In this document: piece after piece, positions 29,486-41,732 of the stretch
How positions within the stretch are numbered: position 1 is the stretch's first letter
How the letters are laid out: every line of letters starts with the position of its first letter
Assembly (NCBI GenBank): GCA_964019425.1
Contig: OZ025793.1
Location: forward strand, 1 to 64,000
Reading direction: 5' to 3'
DNA from: Flectonema sp. DT1601
Taxonomy: Eukaryota > Euglenozoa > Diplonemea > Diplonemida > Diplonemidae
Length of the DNA stretch: 64,000 nt
Position numbers and translations under genes: made by a program
Notes under the pieces: generated by a model
Seen by the model: only the letters and a program-made list of their open reading frames with translations
Told to the model about the DNA's origin: nothing
Database searches by the model: none

Positions 29486-32257
29486 ACATCATATTTTTTA
29501 ATATTCTGATTTGTTTGTCAAATTAAATATAAGCAACACAATTGAACAGCTGAACAACTCGTCTTCACTCACCCCAGAAATTAGACTCGATAAAGCTGAG
29601 GTGAATTGGGGTAAAAAAAAGTATATAAGAAAAAAGAAAAAAAAAAGAAGCAAATCAAGAAAAAGGGGGAGCGGGAAATTGTTCAGAAAAAGAAAAAGGG
29701 GGAGTGCAGTTGTGCCAAAATTAAGTCTTTTTTGAAAAGCTAAAAGCAATACTTGAGTGAACATGTAAGATTACAAAGAACAAAAGACTCGACACAACCA
29801 AGCAACCCACAGTGATTCATAAAGGTATAATTGAAAAAAGAAAGAATTTGGTAGTCTTTTTTTTTCTTTTTCATTTTCCTTCCTTTTTTTTCTTTCCAGA
29901 TTTGCCAATTTTATAGCTTTTTTTTTTTTTTTTGGTTTATTTGTTATGTTACTTTTACTTGACATTTTTTTTTTTTTTATATACTCGTATCCATTCACCC
30001 TCCCCCCCAGAAAAAGAAATCAGAAAGAAAAGAAAAAAACATTGGGCAGAGGAACGAGGTCTGACAGCCTGTGGTGGAACAACTATTCATGCAGAGGGAA
30101 GGAAGAATTTCAAAAAAAAAGGGAATGGGGAATGAAACAATGAAAAGTAAAATAAAACGCCTGTTACCCAATACCTGTCATCATAAAAGAGCTAAAGAAG
30201 AACAACTTCAGACAATAAGAACATTGTTATCTTCTTGTACAACAATGATCATTCACCACCTCGCAACATAATATAAAAAAAAAACGAAATGGATCAAGGG
30301 GAGAACAGCAATGAAAAACAGCTAGGGTCGAAAATTAGAACTCCACTTTAGAGTTTCCTTTTTTTTTTTTTTGGTTTTTTTTTCTGATGTTTTTTGATGA
30401 TTATTTTAATTTTTTTTGCTTTTTTTTTTTAGTTTTTACTTTTTTTTTTTTTTTTTTTTTTCTTGTGTGTTACCCAGACGAGTCGTTGTGACGAAGTACT
30501 GGAAATCTGGGTAACATCACCGAACTGCTGATGACATTTTCTTTTCGTTCGTTCTTTCTTACCCACAGCAACACGACTTTTAAAAAATGCCCCTGCAAAC
30601 GTTTAGCTCTGTAGCATTCCTCAAAGAGAGGTAGCAATAAAGCAATGAAAGCTCCAGGAAGCAGAAATAATAATAAAAAAGAGAGAGCTAGCTGTTCTTC
30701 AGTTGGGATGAGTAACGCGGAGCGTTGCTTAAATGGGAATTGTATATGTGTGAAACATCTTCTGCATTCTCTTTGAGAAGTCTCACGTGTGATTTGCACT
30801 GTTGTGCTAAAGTGGGATTGGATTAAAAGAAAAATAAATCCTCTTCAAAGTATGCTGCAGAGCGAAGCCCCCGACACTATGAAGTAGAACTCGTTCCTTT
30901 TACAATTTTCTTTTGCGAAGTATAACCTTTTCAAGGTGTTTGCATATTTTTTATATGTTTTGTTTTTTATTATTGTTTTTCCCTCCCCCAGTCAATTTTT
31001 GAGGTGACAGGGGAGGGGGCGATACGCGTTTTTGTGCGTTTTTTTTTGTCGTTTTTTTTTGTCATTTTTTTTTTTTTTTTTTAATTTTTTTTTTGTATCG
31101 AATTTCTCCTATATTTTCCTTTCATTTTGCATGTGTGGCTTAAAAAAAAATAAAGTGGACATCATTATTCTTTCAAAGAAAAACCCGGAGATTAGGATAG
31201 GTAAGATGATACGAGGTGGGTAGCTAAGATCCTTTCGTTGTTCTTGTCTTCTTCTTTTCTTTTGTCAGGATTTGAGTACCAGGCTTCGGGAAAAAAACGG
31301 GGATTGGGAGGACGGGAAAAAAAATGGGGCTCTTGTTGGTTATTAAAACAATTTTCAAAAAAGAGAAAAATGGAAAACAAGAAAAAAAATAAAACAATAA
31401 AAAAAAACTCTTGCGGAAAACAGCTCCAGATAGCTTAGAGCATGCATACTCACAAGGTAAAAGTGGGGAGCGAATGACAACGGACCTACGGAAAAGAAAA
31501 GGTTTGGATTGGGGCGAGGGAACTTCAGTTTTTTAACTTGAGATTTGGGGTAGAACTGTTTAAGGTTTTCCTTGGTATCTTTTTTTGAATGTTTAAGATG
31601 ATTTTTTTTTTTTTTTTTTTGGATATTTTTCTGCTGTTTAAATGTTTTGTAGTTTTTTTTTTTTTTTTTTGGCCGCGCTCATCGAAAACCAACCAACGAA
31701 CCCAAATCAGACTAGTAGGAAGGAACTAAGCATGTATGTGTGCTCATTGCGTGGATAAAATTAATGTGCCATTCTGTTAAGGAGAAGCAAATAGTTGATA
31801 GGCAAGACAGAGACGCGCTTTTTTTTTTTTTTTTTTTTAAATTATTCTGTTTTGTTCCGAGCGAGTCATTCGTCTCCGTTTCTCTCTTCTTCCTTTTTTT
31901 TTTTTTTTTTTTTCTCTTTTTTTCTTTTTCATAAAGAATGTCAAAACTCATTAACAACAAAAATGGGGCGGGAGAGAAAAAAAAAACAGAAACGTGTTTG
32001 AATTTCTGCTTTCTTATTTTCAGGGTTGCTTATATATGTAAATTTCGACTTGTTTTTAATTTTTATTTTTATTTATTTTTTTTTTTTTTTCGTATGGCTT
32101 GCACCATTTTTTTTTTTTTTTTATTGTTTTTTTTTAGTTTGTGGTTTTAGTTGAACCTGGGATTTTAAAGTTTTTTTATATTTGCGATCTCGGTTTTTTT
32201 TTTTTTTTTTTTTTTTCTTTTTCCCCAATTTTTTTTTTATTTTCCGGAATTGTCTTC

Positions 32258-32288
<31 letters not shown>

Positions 32289-33017
32289 CAAAAGCAAAAA
32301 AGAGTTTTTTTAGCACAGAGAAAAATTCTTCTTTCGTTGTTCCCTCAAAATAGGTAGAGAGGTAGAGACTAGTTGTTTTTTTACATGCTCGGCCAGCATG
32401 CCTCAGCCCAAATAAAATAAAAATGAAACAGAAAATAAAATCTAAGAACCTTGGGACCAAAAGAAACAGTTTGAACAAACGGCAAGACAAGAACTGGCAA
32501 CTTAAACCTCTACTCATGCAGCTGCAGATCAAACGGGAGACACACGCAGTTCAAGTTTTTTTTTTTTTTTTTGGCATTTCATTTTCTTCTTCTTTTTTGG
32601 CATTCATCTCAAGATTCTTTAAAAAAAAAAAAAAAAAAAAGGAAAATGGCGACAATAGAAGGGATTAAAGACTTACTTCATTGTAAGAACGTAACACCCC
32701 ACTGTCTTCTTTGGAATTAGGTTCAATCAGGGGTTCGAAAGAATAGCAAATAGAAGATAAAAAGTTAAAGGAAGATAAAGAAAGAGAAAAGTCACCAAGG
32801 AACGCTACTCACCCCTTGCGAACTTGAGGTTTTACCCAAACAGTATTTCGCTGAAGGCGTGTTGTTAATGGAGACGAGAGAGATAATGAGTTCCATGTGT
32901 CCCATTTGTAATTATTGTTTTTGTTTTTTTTATTTTTTTTTTTTTTTTTGGCTATTGTGACTTCTCAAATAAAGAAGTCAACACCAACGAAGGGAAGGCA
33001 GAATGGAAAAAAAAATT

Positions 33018-33052
<35 letters not shown>

Positions 33053-33355
33053 TGGAAGGGTTCAAATTGTCCGTACAGACTTACGGAAATAATAACCCTG
33101 TGTTGGTAAAAAATTAGATCTTTTGCATGTCGTCAAATTGGGACCATTGGATTTCACCAGAATCGCCGTACGTTAGAATTCCACTACCGGGAATTTGATC
33201 CTTGTTGGTTTTAATTGCGATTTCGGTTTTTCCAAGCGGATTGCGAATCTGTTTTTTTTTTTTTTTTTTTGATGTCCCAATGGAACTTTTTTTTGGACCA
33301 AAATACACCGAACTGGGGATTTGTATCAGCTAAATCAAAAAATTTTCATATAAAA
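29486..33355. other. T-run-rich DNA without a supported gene
   Basis: At least fifteen homopolymer T runs of 12 to 22 bases lie on +, with fewer A runs. ORFs here are mostly poly-Phe or poly-Lys artefacts of those runs. I found no exon with both coding character and splice sites. Confidence 0.6.
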
Positions 33356-33731
33356 ATGTTATCAGCAACCGAGAGCTCTGAACTGTCAAGTTGCAGTTCT
33401 GAATACAGTGAGCACGTCTCCTCTTCTTCATATTCCTTGCTGCCTGAGTACCCAGAGGTGGCAAAGTGAGCTTTTCGACAGCGAAAAAGGAGTGGGAAAC
33501 AGCTGCGCCGTTGTGAGACCCAGCGGGAAAGGGTCTACGGAGACCAAGAAGCTGAGCGACAATCCGTGCCCAGCAATTAGTGCTGGCAAGAAGTACAAGT
33601 TTTCTGCAAATGAACCGATGCATGAAAAGAAAAGCAACGTTTCTTCGATCCTGTTGAAGCGACACACTTGTCAGGAAGGTACAAAGGCGTTTTGTATGTC
33701 TCTTGGCGTTGATGCCAACAGCTACCACTGA
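33356..33731 (+). CDS. Small Ser-rich protein, possible 16-base intron
   Basis: ATG at 33356 opens MLSATESSELSSCSSEYSEH, Ser and Glu rich. Exon 1 ends at 33465 with AA|GTGAGC. A 16-base intron GTGAGCTTTTCGACAG would join in phase to 33482-33731, which reads RPSGKGSTETKKLSDNPCPA, then YKFSANEPMHEKKSNVSS and ends SLGVDANSYH and TGA. This makes 119 residues. The alternative is a plain frameshift or assembly indel. No family is recognised. The gene converges on the polyQ gene at 33825-35714. Confidence 0.45.
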
Positions 33732-33824
33732 TATCGGAGGGCAATGAGAACAAGGACGGGTGTTTTATTATAACCCTTTTTTTGTTTACTACTCAAGAAA
33801 ACTAAAATGCAAAACAGAACATAC

Positions 33825-34777
33825 CTGAATTTCGTAATCACCAAGCTTGGTAAACATCTCCTCTAGTGTTAGATAAAGTGCGCGAGTGTCGAATTCAGGG
33901 TCGGAAGCGACATCAGCAAATGAACGTCCATCCAAAGCAGGGAACTTGTTAACAAGAAGTTTAGTAATCTTCTTAATACTGTCAGTGTCATAGTGCTTAG
34001 CACGTCTGCCGTTTGCTTTAACACCAGTGTCAAGGCTCTTCACTTCTGCTTCATGGTTTTCTGACGTTAGATACATAAGTGGGTCGGTGTGTCGCTTCCA
34101 GGTCCCAACCGGAATGTGTAAAGAAATTGGCTTTATGAGTTGCTCCAAAACTAGTTTCAAGTCGTTGTGGAATTGCAAGTGCTGCTCTTGGTCTAAATCC
34201 TTAAAAGTACCCTTACCGGTAGTAGGTTGAATAATGAACTGGTTTACGGAGCCAGAGTCCTGATATGGAGGAGGTGGTGGTGGTCGTTGGTCAAACTGAA
34301 TGTGACAGAGAAGTGTTCCAGTTCTCACCTTCATGACCTCAAATAAAGGGTTTGAAGGCAACTCTGGCGGTTCGTCATCATCGAGAGCTGGGGCATCTTC
34401 AACATTCTCCTCTTTCTCAAGTTGTGATAGCATGGATTCCTCAGGAACGGATGCAGCTGGAACATCTGGCTGTGGAGGAGTGCTTGCAGCTGGAGCTGGC
34501 ATTTGAGTTGCCATGCCGAGTATTTTCTTAATATTACTTTCATCATCAAATGAACCCCCTGATAACGTTGGCATTTCCTGTTGCTGCTGTTGTTGTTGTT
34601 GCTGCTGCTGCAGCTGTTCTTGTTGTTGTAGCTGTTGTTGCTGTAGCTGTTGCTGTTGCTGTTGTTGCTGTAGCTGCTGCTGTTGCAGCTGCTGCGCTAA
34701 CTGCTGCTGTTGCTGTTGCTGTAGCTGTTGTTGTTGTTGTTGTTGTTGCTGTTGTTGTTGCTGCTGCTGTTGCTGTA

Positions 34778-34817
<40 letters not shown>

Positions 34818-35714
34818 TTGCTGCTGTTGCTGCTGCTGCTGTTGCTGTTGTTGCTGTGCAGACTTGTCAGCGCGACTTTTTTTTTTCTTACCTGACGTCG
34901 CAGCCGCTGGCACCGTCTGTCCACCAATCTGCAATGAGTCAAGACCCATTCCCATTCCCTTTAATGAGTCATCAACGGGGGTAATGAAACCCTGCGCCGG
35001 GGTTGATGCCTGCTGGAGCTGACGTAATTGGGCGTCTTGCGTCAGTTTCAATTGTTGAAGCTGCAATTGCATAAGCGGGTCTTGCAGTGCCGCAGCTTGC
35101 TGCGCCTGCGCTACTTGCTGAGCCTGGGCAGCGGCATGGATTTGAGCGTATGCTTGTACTTGCGCTAGCTGCTGCTGTTGTTGCAACTGCTGCTGGTACT
35201 GAAGCTGCGCCAACATTACACCTTGCTGTTTAGGTTGTTGTGCAGCGGCTTGTGCTGCTTGCGGCACCTGCTGCTGTTTAAGAGCATTCAATATCATTTG
35301 TTGTTGGTGTTGATGGAGCATTTGTTGTTGTTGTTGCTGTTGCTGTTGCTGAATCATTTGATTAGCAAACTGCGTGTTCATCTGTTGCTGAAGCTGCTGA
35401 TTTTGGAGCTGAAGAATTTGTTGCTGTTGTTGCTGCTGCTGCTGCATCCTCATAACTGGGCTTACCGCCTGAGCTGGACCTGTAGTCCCGAGAACACCAG
35501 GTGCTACACTTCCACCAGTGGTTCCCAATACTCCTGGAGCTATTGCGCCTTGAGTCTTCTTCTTTTGCTTTTTATCTTTCTTAGGCTTTTCCTCAGCGGG
35601 TGGCTGTGTAGGCATAGGAACTGGCTTCCAAGCCGGAGCGTCTGCCCGCAGCTTGAAGCCAGCATCCTTCTTGTCGCTTTCATCAGCAGTTGTTGTGGGG
35701 ACGTCGTCAATCAT
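33825..35714 (-). CDS. PolyQ protein with PAM2-like motif
   Basis: Start chosen at ATG 35712-35714 (MIDDVPTTTADESDKKD), because the longer frame upstream begins at TTG and crosses a good 3' splice site (TGCTAAC branch, CACCTGACAG). Residues about 20-32, FKLRADAPAWKPV, match the PAM2 motif (L-x-x-x-A-x-x-[FW]-x-P) that binds the MLLE domain of poly(A)-binding protein, with Trp in place of Phe as in LARP4-type PAM2. A Lys-rich patch follows, then over 250 residues dominated by Gln with Leu, Ala and Met. A conserved-looking C-terminal domain contains IKPISLHIPVGTWKRHTDPL and FPALDGRSFADVASDPEFDT. The exon ends at a perfect donor CAG|GTATGT. A role in mRNA regulation is inferred only from the PAM2-like motif. 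Confidence 0.65.
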
Positions 35715-36235
35715 TTTTTTCGGAGGGGGTGCTGTCAGGTGAACAATTAAATAAGTTAGCAATTAAATTAAAACAAACGAATCGTATGTTCAAGTTCTAA
35801 CCAACATAGTTTGGGGTAGCTAATACAACCAGCGGCTTAGAACGAACAACAAGTTTGGATTACAGTCTCTATTGTAATTATATAATTAATTATAACAACA
35901 ACACTTAACTAAAACTAAAGCTTCTTATTTTATAGAAGAACGAAAAGCCGCAGAAACGAACCAAAACCAGAGAAACCGAAAAAATGAGTTTAAGAGTTGA
36001 AATACTCGACAGCTAAAATTAATTTTGACTACACAGAATTATTGTTAAGTCTGAAGTGAATGAAGCGCGAAACAGAAATAGTGATGGCCAGAGTAGATAA
36101 AGGAAGTCAATAAACAAATACCTACTTCAATATCAGTGAAGCTAACACAAGAATTCAATCACAGAGATGGCGAGTGATGTGGTAAAATACCAGAGAGAGG
36201 TATCGCCATCCTGGTGGCAGTCATGTTAACTGCTG
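35715..36235. other. 5' region of the polyQ gene
   Basis: It holds the 3' splice site described for the polyQ gene, so a 5' UTR intron or a further upstream exon is likely. I see no other gene. Confidence 0.5.
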
Positions 36236-36435
36236 CTATCTGTTTGTTTCATTTTGACATTTGCAGTCCCAGACGAAGGGGTGATACGGTGACAATAAAA
36301 CACAATAAACCACAGTAAACAAAGAATACCACTCATAATATAAAAACAACACCAACAAGGAAAAAAAAAAAGGTTCATTATTCCCCAAAACACGTTTGTT
36401 ATGAAAACTCTATTCAGAAATAAAGCTGAACACAC

Positions 36436-37134
36436 CTCAACATGAGCTGTCGGTGGTAGGAAGTCACAGATTGCTTCATATATATCCTGTGGTATTCTAT
36501 TAAATAAAGGTGATATACAGCAGGCATACGTCAAGGCTGCTCGCTCAGCGAACGTGAGGGATATGAAACTATCGTCAGCAGAGGATTCCGATGTCCAGAT
36601 GTGTCGATTGACTATAAGAGGAGCTAATGTGATATACGAATCATGCGGATTGGATAAGGGGATTTTAAAATGTGTTTGCGGGATAGATGTTGACTCCGAG
36701 AGGTATGATATTTGCCAAGTTAATTGTTCCCATCGAAACCTCTCAGGAACTGCTATCTCAATACCACCTCCCAGACCTTCGAATAGAAGAGATGCTTCTT
36801 CGATAACAAAAGATTTTATTTCCCTAATGTTAGCCACCGTAGGATTGGGCCAGTACTTCACCATGTTAAGTGGTTTTTTAATCGCCTCACCGCAGTCAAC
36901 TGTTTGATTTCCGAAATCCGCCAATATCAAAGAATTCACTTGTACTCCACATCCTCCCAGAGTGGCGTCATTATCGAGTTGCTTTCCACCCAACTTCAAC
37001 TCGACTCCTTCTGCCATCTGTTCCTTTTTATCTAATGCCCAGCAGACGATCTTTTTCATTTGTTGTATTGTCGTGTCATTATCTATTCCCTCAACTCGTT
37101 GGGTGTTCCTCCTGTCACTCACTCGTACGAACAT
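36436..37134 (-). CDS. Ubiquitin-like domain protein with F-box-like C terminus
   Basis: ATG at 37132-37134. Residues 1-75 form a ubiquitin-like fold: VELKLGGKQLDNDATLGGCG matches the beta3-beta5 region of ubiquitin (GKQLEDGRTL). There is no C-terminal diglycine at the domain end, so it is an integral UBL, not a modifier. Residues 195-233 include SPLFNRIPQDIYEAICDFLP, which resembles an F-box (LPxEIxxxIxxFLP). The exon ends at a donor GAG|GTGTGT. The unspliced frame continues to 36226 but through poly-Phe. A short last exon probably lies near 36170-36245. A ubiquitin-ligase adaptor role is an inference. Confidence 0.6.
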
Positions 37135-37140
37135 AGTTTT

Positions 37141-37263
37141 TGCATTCTACGCCAACTGCTGAAATGTAATGAAGAATCAAGAGTAGAGGAACTGTTAAAT
37201 ACTTTACAAAGACACATCTATCCCGCACATCAAATTACTAATTTTCAACAAATCGACTGTTAG
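37141..37263 (+). CDS. Plus-strand terminal exon abutting the UBL gene start
   Basis: Reads ILRQLLKCNEESRVEELLNT and LQRHIYPAHQITNFQQIDC before TAG. It follows an AG at about 37136, seven bases from the UBL gene's start codon on the other strand. Composition is strongly protein-like, but upstream exons would have to lie antisense to the UBL gene, so a short stand-alone or relic exon is equally possible. Confidence 0.3.
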   Translation, partial: CILRQLLKCNEESRVEELLNTLQRHIYPAHQITNFQQIDC

Positions 37264-37614
37264 GTGCGACTACAGACCAATTAAAACAAAAAAAAAAAAC
37301 TTTAAAAATATTTTAAATAATTTGAATAAGGCTTCTACAAGTTACGAAATTGACAAAAGGGAATAAAAAGCTTTCCTTTTATCATTTGTTTTTTTTTTTA
37401 AAAAAAAGGAGAAGATTACAATTAAATGTTGGTTGCCTCTGATTTCAGAGAATATCATTTAAACAACAAAAACGGATAAAAAGGAACAGAAAGTAAATCA
37501 ACACGATTTTACTTATTAAAATAATATTTAGTATTTTTTTTGAGACGAAAAAAAAAAAAAAAAAAAAAAAAAACAGAAAAATGAGAGGCAGTAACTGTTG
37601 CGCAAAGAATCAGA
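37264..37614. other. Spacer with long A run
   Basis: A+T-rich DNA with a 25-base A run near 37550. It is the likely 3' region of the lipase-like gene. Nothing else is supported. Confidence 0.5.
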
Positions 37615-38610
37615 TCAGTGTACATAATGATAACCTCTCCTTCTCAACCACCTTCTATGAATTACATACACTGCCCCGGCAGAAAATATACACACCGCTA
37701 CGGAATAGATGATTCCTCCACTTTCAGCAGGTGGTGGTGACACTACTCTTCCTTTTGAAGCTGCTTCAGTAAGTTGTGTTGGTGTCACTTGAGATGATAA
37801 AAAACTTAAGTAGGACTCCGCCTTGTGAAGAAGGAGAATATCTGCCTTGCGAATAATCGAAAGCTCAGAACAGAGAAATATTGGAGGCGTTGGGTGTGTA
37901 AAATTCCCTTCACCGAAAGTCGTGATTGGATCGAGAACATAATTTACTGAAGTGAGAACGAATCTCTGATTCTTCTCAAAGTTAGAACTCTGCAAAGTAA
38001 TAAAATTATTAAGTGACGGAGAACAGAATGGAGGTTCCCCAAATGTTAAAATGGAAACATTTTTATTGTTCGGATTCAACTCGACAAAGTCCTTGGCAGC
38101 GATTACAGCTAACGCAGCACCAGACCCGTGGCCTATAAACTGAACAGGTCTTGATTTTGATGATGATAATAGAAGTAATAAATTATTTCTAATTGTGATA
38201 TACCTCATCATGTATCCTTTATGAACTTGTCTAGAGTTGTCATTAAGGAACGCTGTTGTCTGAAAGTCAATATCGTCCTTTAGGTCTTGAACTGTGACGG
38301 TACCTCGAAATACAACTTTTACTTTCTGGGAGGTACCTGTTCCTAGTTGAACGAACCCCTTACCTCCACCAAATGGGAGGACATTAGTTCCCACCATATC
38401 ACACTCGTCTTGTCTTTTATCCATTTCATAACTAGCCCATGAAAGACAGGCTCCTACTATAGTGTCCTTAGTGATCAGTTGTTTGCTTTTCTCACCTCCA
38501 CCACTACTACAATACTTCTTGACTTCACTATTCGATGGAGGTTCTACAAAGGACTCAGATAGAACAACTGATAGCAGTAGCAGACATATTAAAAGTTTGT
38601 TTGCTTTCAT
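37615..38610 (-). CDS. Class 3 lipase-like membrane protein, altered nucleophile elbow
   Basis: Start taken at ATG 38608-38610, which puts a signal peptide (MKANKLLICLLLLSVVLSES) at the N terminus; the longer frame adds 29 unlikely residues. 331 residues. Lipase_3 landmarks: VVFRGT (99-104, oxyanion region), FIGHGSGAALA (158-168), DPITTF (Asp227) and HKAESY (His262). In active class 3 lipases the elbow is GHSxGG, and here the nucleophile position is Gly162 with Ser at 163. The enzyme may be inactive or use the shifted Ser. Residues 300-317 are a membrane helix, followed by a short Arg-rich tail, so the domain faces the lumen or outside. Confidence 0.8.
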   Translation of the reverse strand: MKANKLLICLLLLSVVLSESFVEPPSNSEVKKYCSSGGGEKSKQLITKDTIVGACLSWASYEMDKRQDECDMVGTNVLPFGGGKGFVQLGTGTSQKVKVVFRGTVTVQDLKDDIDFQTTAFLNDNSRQVHKGYMMRYITIRNNLLLLLSSSKSRPVQFIGHGSGAALAVIAAKDFVELNPNNKNVSILTFGEPPFCSPSLNNFITLQSSNFEKNQRFVLTSVNYVLDPITTFGEGNFTHPTPPIFLCSELSIIRKADILLLHKAESYLSFLSSQVTPTQLTEAASKGRVVSPPPAESGGIIYSVAVCIFSAGAVYVIHRRWLRRRGYHYVH

Positions 38611-38944
38611 TATTTCCCCGACCCTGATTAAATAAAAACATATATGAGACTTTTGCACCTTCAGAATATTGACTTCAATAAACCCTGCCACATACATTTA
38701 TGACTGTAGAAGGAATAGAAATGAATTACCATTTAAAAGTTAACTAATTGCATAAGGGAACATCGAAAGGAGAACAAAAATACTTTCTACTTAAACTTAT
38801 CATTCTTCCGGTTTTTGTCCAACTATGTTTGTTTCTTTGCATTTCACTTTTTGGATTGAACTCGTTCGTTTCTTTCTCTTCCGATTCTATTTCTTTGTTT
38901 CGTTCGCAAGACATTGTCAGTGGTCACACAACAAAAAGAGAGAG

Positions 38945-38977
<33 letters not shown>

Positions 38978-41732
38978 CACAAAAAGAGCTCCTTCAACAA
39001 AAAGAGGGCTTTTGTCAGGTGACAATGCGGAATACTTATTTACTTTTTTTTTTGTTAAAAAAACTATGGGCGGGATTGAACGGTAAAAGACCTCCCACCA
39101 CACTGACGAGAAAAAGACAATTGGCCACATGACTCTCACACAACACCCATCTCTTTTAATGAGATTGCCTATTACTGTTGTGAAATATTAACTGAAGGCA
39201 ACATTGATTAGATATTTAGTTACATAATTCAAATAACTGAGTCATGCTCAAAACTAAAACAATAAAAGAAAAATAGAAAATCGAAGCTCAAGTACTGACA
39301 TCACTTAGTAATGCAGTTAGTCATTTCCTAATACGCTGTAGTGTCAATGAAGGCACACAGTCAAATAGATAATTTAACAAACAAACAGGGGAAGGGAAAG
39401 GAACAAGGCAGCGTTAGCTTCACAAGCAAACTAAATCACACAAAAGTTTCGTTTGCTGCGAAGTCAATGAAGATGAGCAATTAACAACAACTGTAATCTG
39501 GTGCACGAAGCCAATTCTCTGTAGTAATGATTACTTCTTAATATGAAAGTGAGTAATAATGAACTACAGGAAAAATAGACAGCTGAGGTCTCACAACGAC
39601 TTCCGTGTATATGATTTTGTGCCAATGATAACACAACAGTCTCAACAATTCAATGATATCTAACCTCTTTAAAGTGATACAATTATATCATCACCATAAC
39701 TATTGCAGTGTTACCGAACGAAATCTGGAAACACCAATCCCAGTTCTCTGCAACGATGATCAATTGCTTCTTGTGCTGTAGCATCAAGAGAAAGCAAGAA
39801 AGAACCGACAGGAAAATATCAAATAAAGAGTCTCTGCGTCGACATTGTCACGTATAACGTGGTCAATAACAGATAAGACGAAGGTAAAAAGTAAATAAAA
39901 ATGAACACCGAAACGATTAGTTCGACAGTCTTCTAAAAGATTAAGACGCCCACTATTTCAGCGACTTTTACAAAAGGGAAATCACCGCTAAACAAAATAA
40001 GAGACGAGGATGCGCTATCTGAACACATCTCTTTCATCTCTCAGTACACACGACATTTAATAATGATTTAGCGAGAATGAAGTAGTTAAAAATATTTTCA
40101 GCTAAAACTCGCGCGCTAACCAACCTCTTAAACCAAAAACTAACTACGAAGTACAAGAGAGAATCGGTACTTAGTGTCTACGTTCAAGGGGAAAGGGGAA
40201 AAGAAGGATAATCTCGCAATAGACAACAATCTTTCAAAATGAAACCCTACACACAGAACACAGCCAATGTGTAAAATTAATCTAAAAAGAGATACGAAAG
40301 AATAAAGAAGCGTTGGTATTAGACGTTATATTTAAACCCACTTGGTTTCGTGCACCAAACAAACATAATTAGTGTTTTGACTACCAATTTTGTTGTTATT
40401 GTAATGCTAAAGCCTATTCCTTTAATCATGAACAGCTAATAACAAATTGGATTAATAAAAAGAAAATAAGCAAGACCGCAGTAAGAAAGAAAACTGATAA
40501 AAAAATACCAACAGGAAAACCTTATTTTTATTTTTTTTTTTAAATCAGGGATACTGAAAGATAATAATGGAAATAGAACAAGTTTTCACGCTGATGAACA
40601 AAAGGTAAAAAGGAAGACCAACTTACAAACCCAACTCGGCTTTCTTCGATCATCAGGTTTGTGGATACAAGATCTTCACTCGAATCTTGCAGAGCCCACG
40701 ATTTTACTCACATGGCTGGCACTATAATTTACCTTATCATTGCAGCCAACACAATATTTTTGCTCGCAAGTGAAACAAAGGATTGGAATGCAGAAAAGAT
40801 GTTGAGAAAGAACTAACGGGGAACAACAACTCTTTTTTTTTTTTTTTTTTTTTTTTCTCCCCCTCATTTTCTGGGGAATAAAAGTTCACCCCAGGGGGAA
40901 AGCTACGAGAAAGAAACTTTATGATTCCCCTCTATTTATCGTCATACTGGTTCAAAATGTAAAAGATGTCGTCGTATTGTACCATATAACACTTGAAGGG
41001 GTAAAAAAAATAAAAAATAAAAATGTTGATACTGTGAAAAAGATAAAAGACAAAAGTGTTAACACATTCCTCAGCAGTTAAACTTAAGAGTTCTTAAGTT
41101 TCCGGCAGCGGAATAGATCGTTGGTAAAAAAAAACTCCTACAACTCAACAACAAGAAGAAAGTCCCAAATAAGTTACTTGAAGAACGTTTAGTCTGACTT
41201 CCGGAAGCTATAAAACCAGAGATTAACGGCTGCTGCAGGAATCTGCGGCAACAAAGTGAAAAAACAATTGTGCATTGGTAGTCAGAAAAAAAGCAGTTTC
41301 TTTTTTAAAGCAAGCCGACAGGACTCTGGTTCTTTTTTTTTTTTTTTTTTTGAAGATAAACGGAATAGAGCAAAAAAAACAGGCAAAAGCTGACTGTTTA
41401 TGTGGTGAAAGGAAAGAAAAGATAAAATAATAAAAAAGGGTGTGAAAATCTAGTCAGAGTTCAAGAATAAGCTAATCTTATCTTACATTAACTCCTTGCA
41501 CGGTTCGACATCTGAATACTTTTAGCTCATAGTAGCTAACATAATTACTAACCTCAAGGCAACTGCAAGAAACCAGCTGTTTGTTTGAAGTCAGAAGTCA
41601 GGCACGCTGAACTTCCAATTTTTTATTTTACTTTGGATTTCTTTAAGAAAAAAAGTGAATGCAAATTAAATGGGAGATAAGTAACATAGAAGAGCTGCTG
41701 GTGATTTTTGGTTTCAGGCGCCAGGAGGGAAC
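38611..41732. other. A+T-rich DNA, gene-poor
   Basis: Contains long A and T runs (38949, 40833, 41335). On the minus strand, exon-like pieces near 39480-39545 and 39715-39790 resemble each other (GCAGAGAACTGGGATTGG versus ACAGAGAATTGGCTTCG). Neither yields a gene model I can defend. Confidence 0.45.

Noticed and set aside
29486-33355. Many 60 to 120 codon ORFs rich in Phe or Lys
   Set aside because: They are produced by homopolymer T or A runs and lack splice sites or protein-like composition outside the runs.
34513-35022. Plus-strand Cys-rich ORF
   Set aside because: It is the antisense of the CAG/CAA-rich polyQ region of the minus-strand gene.
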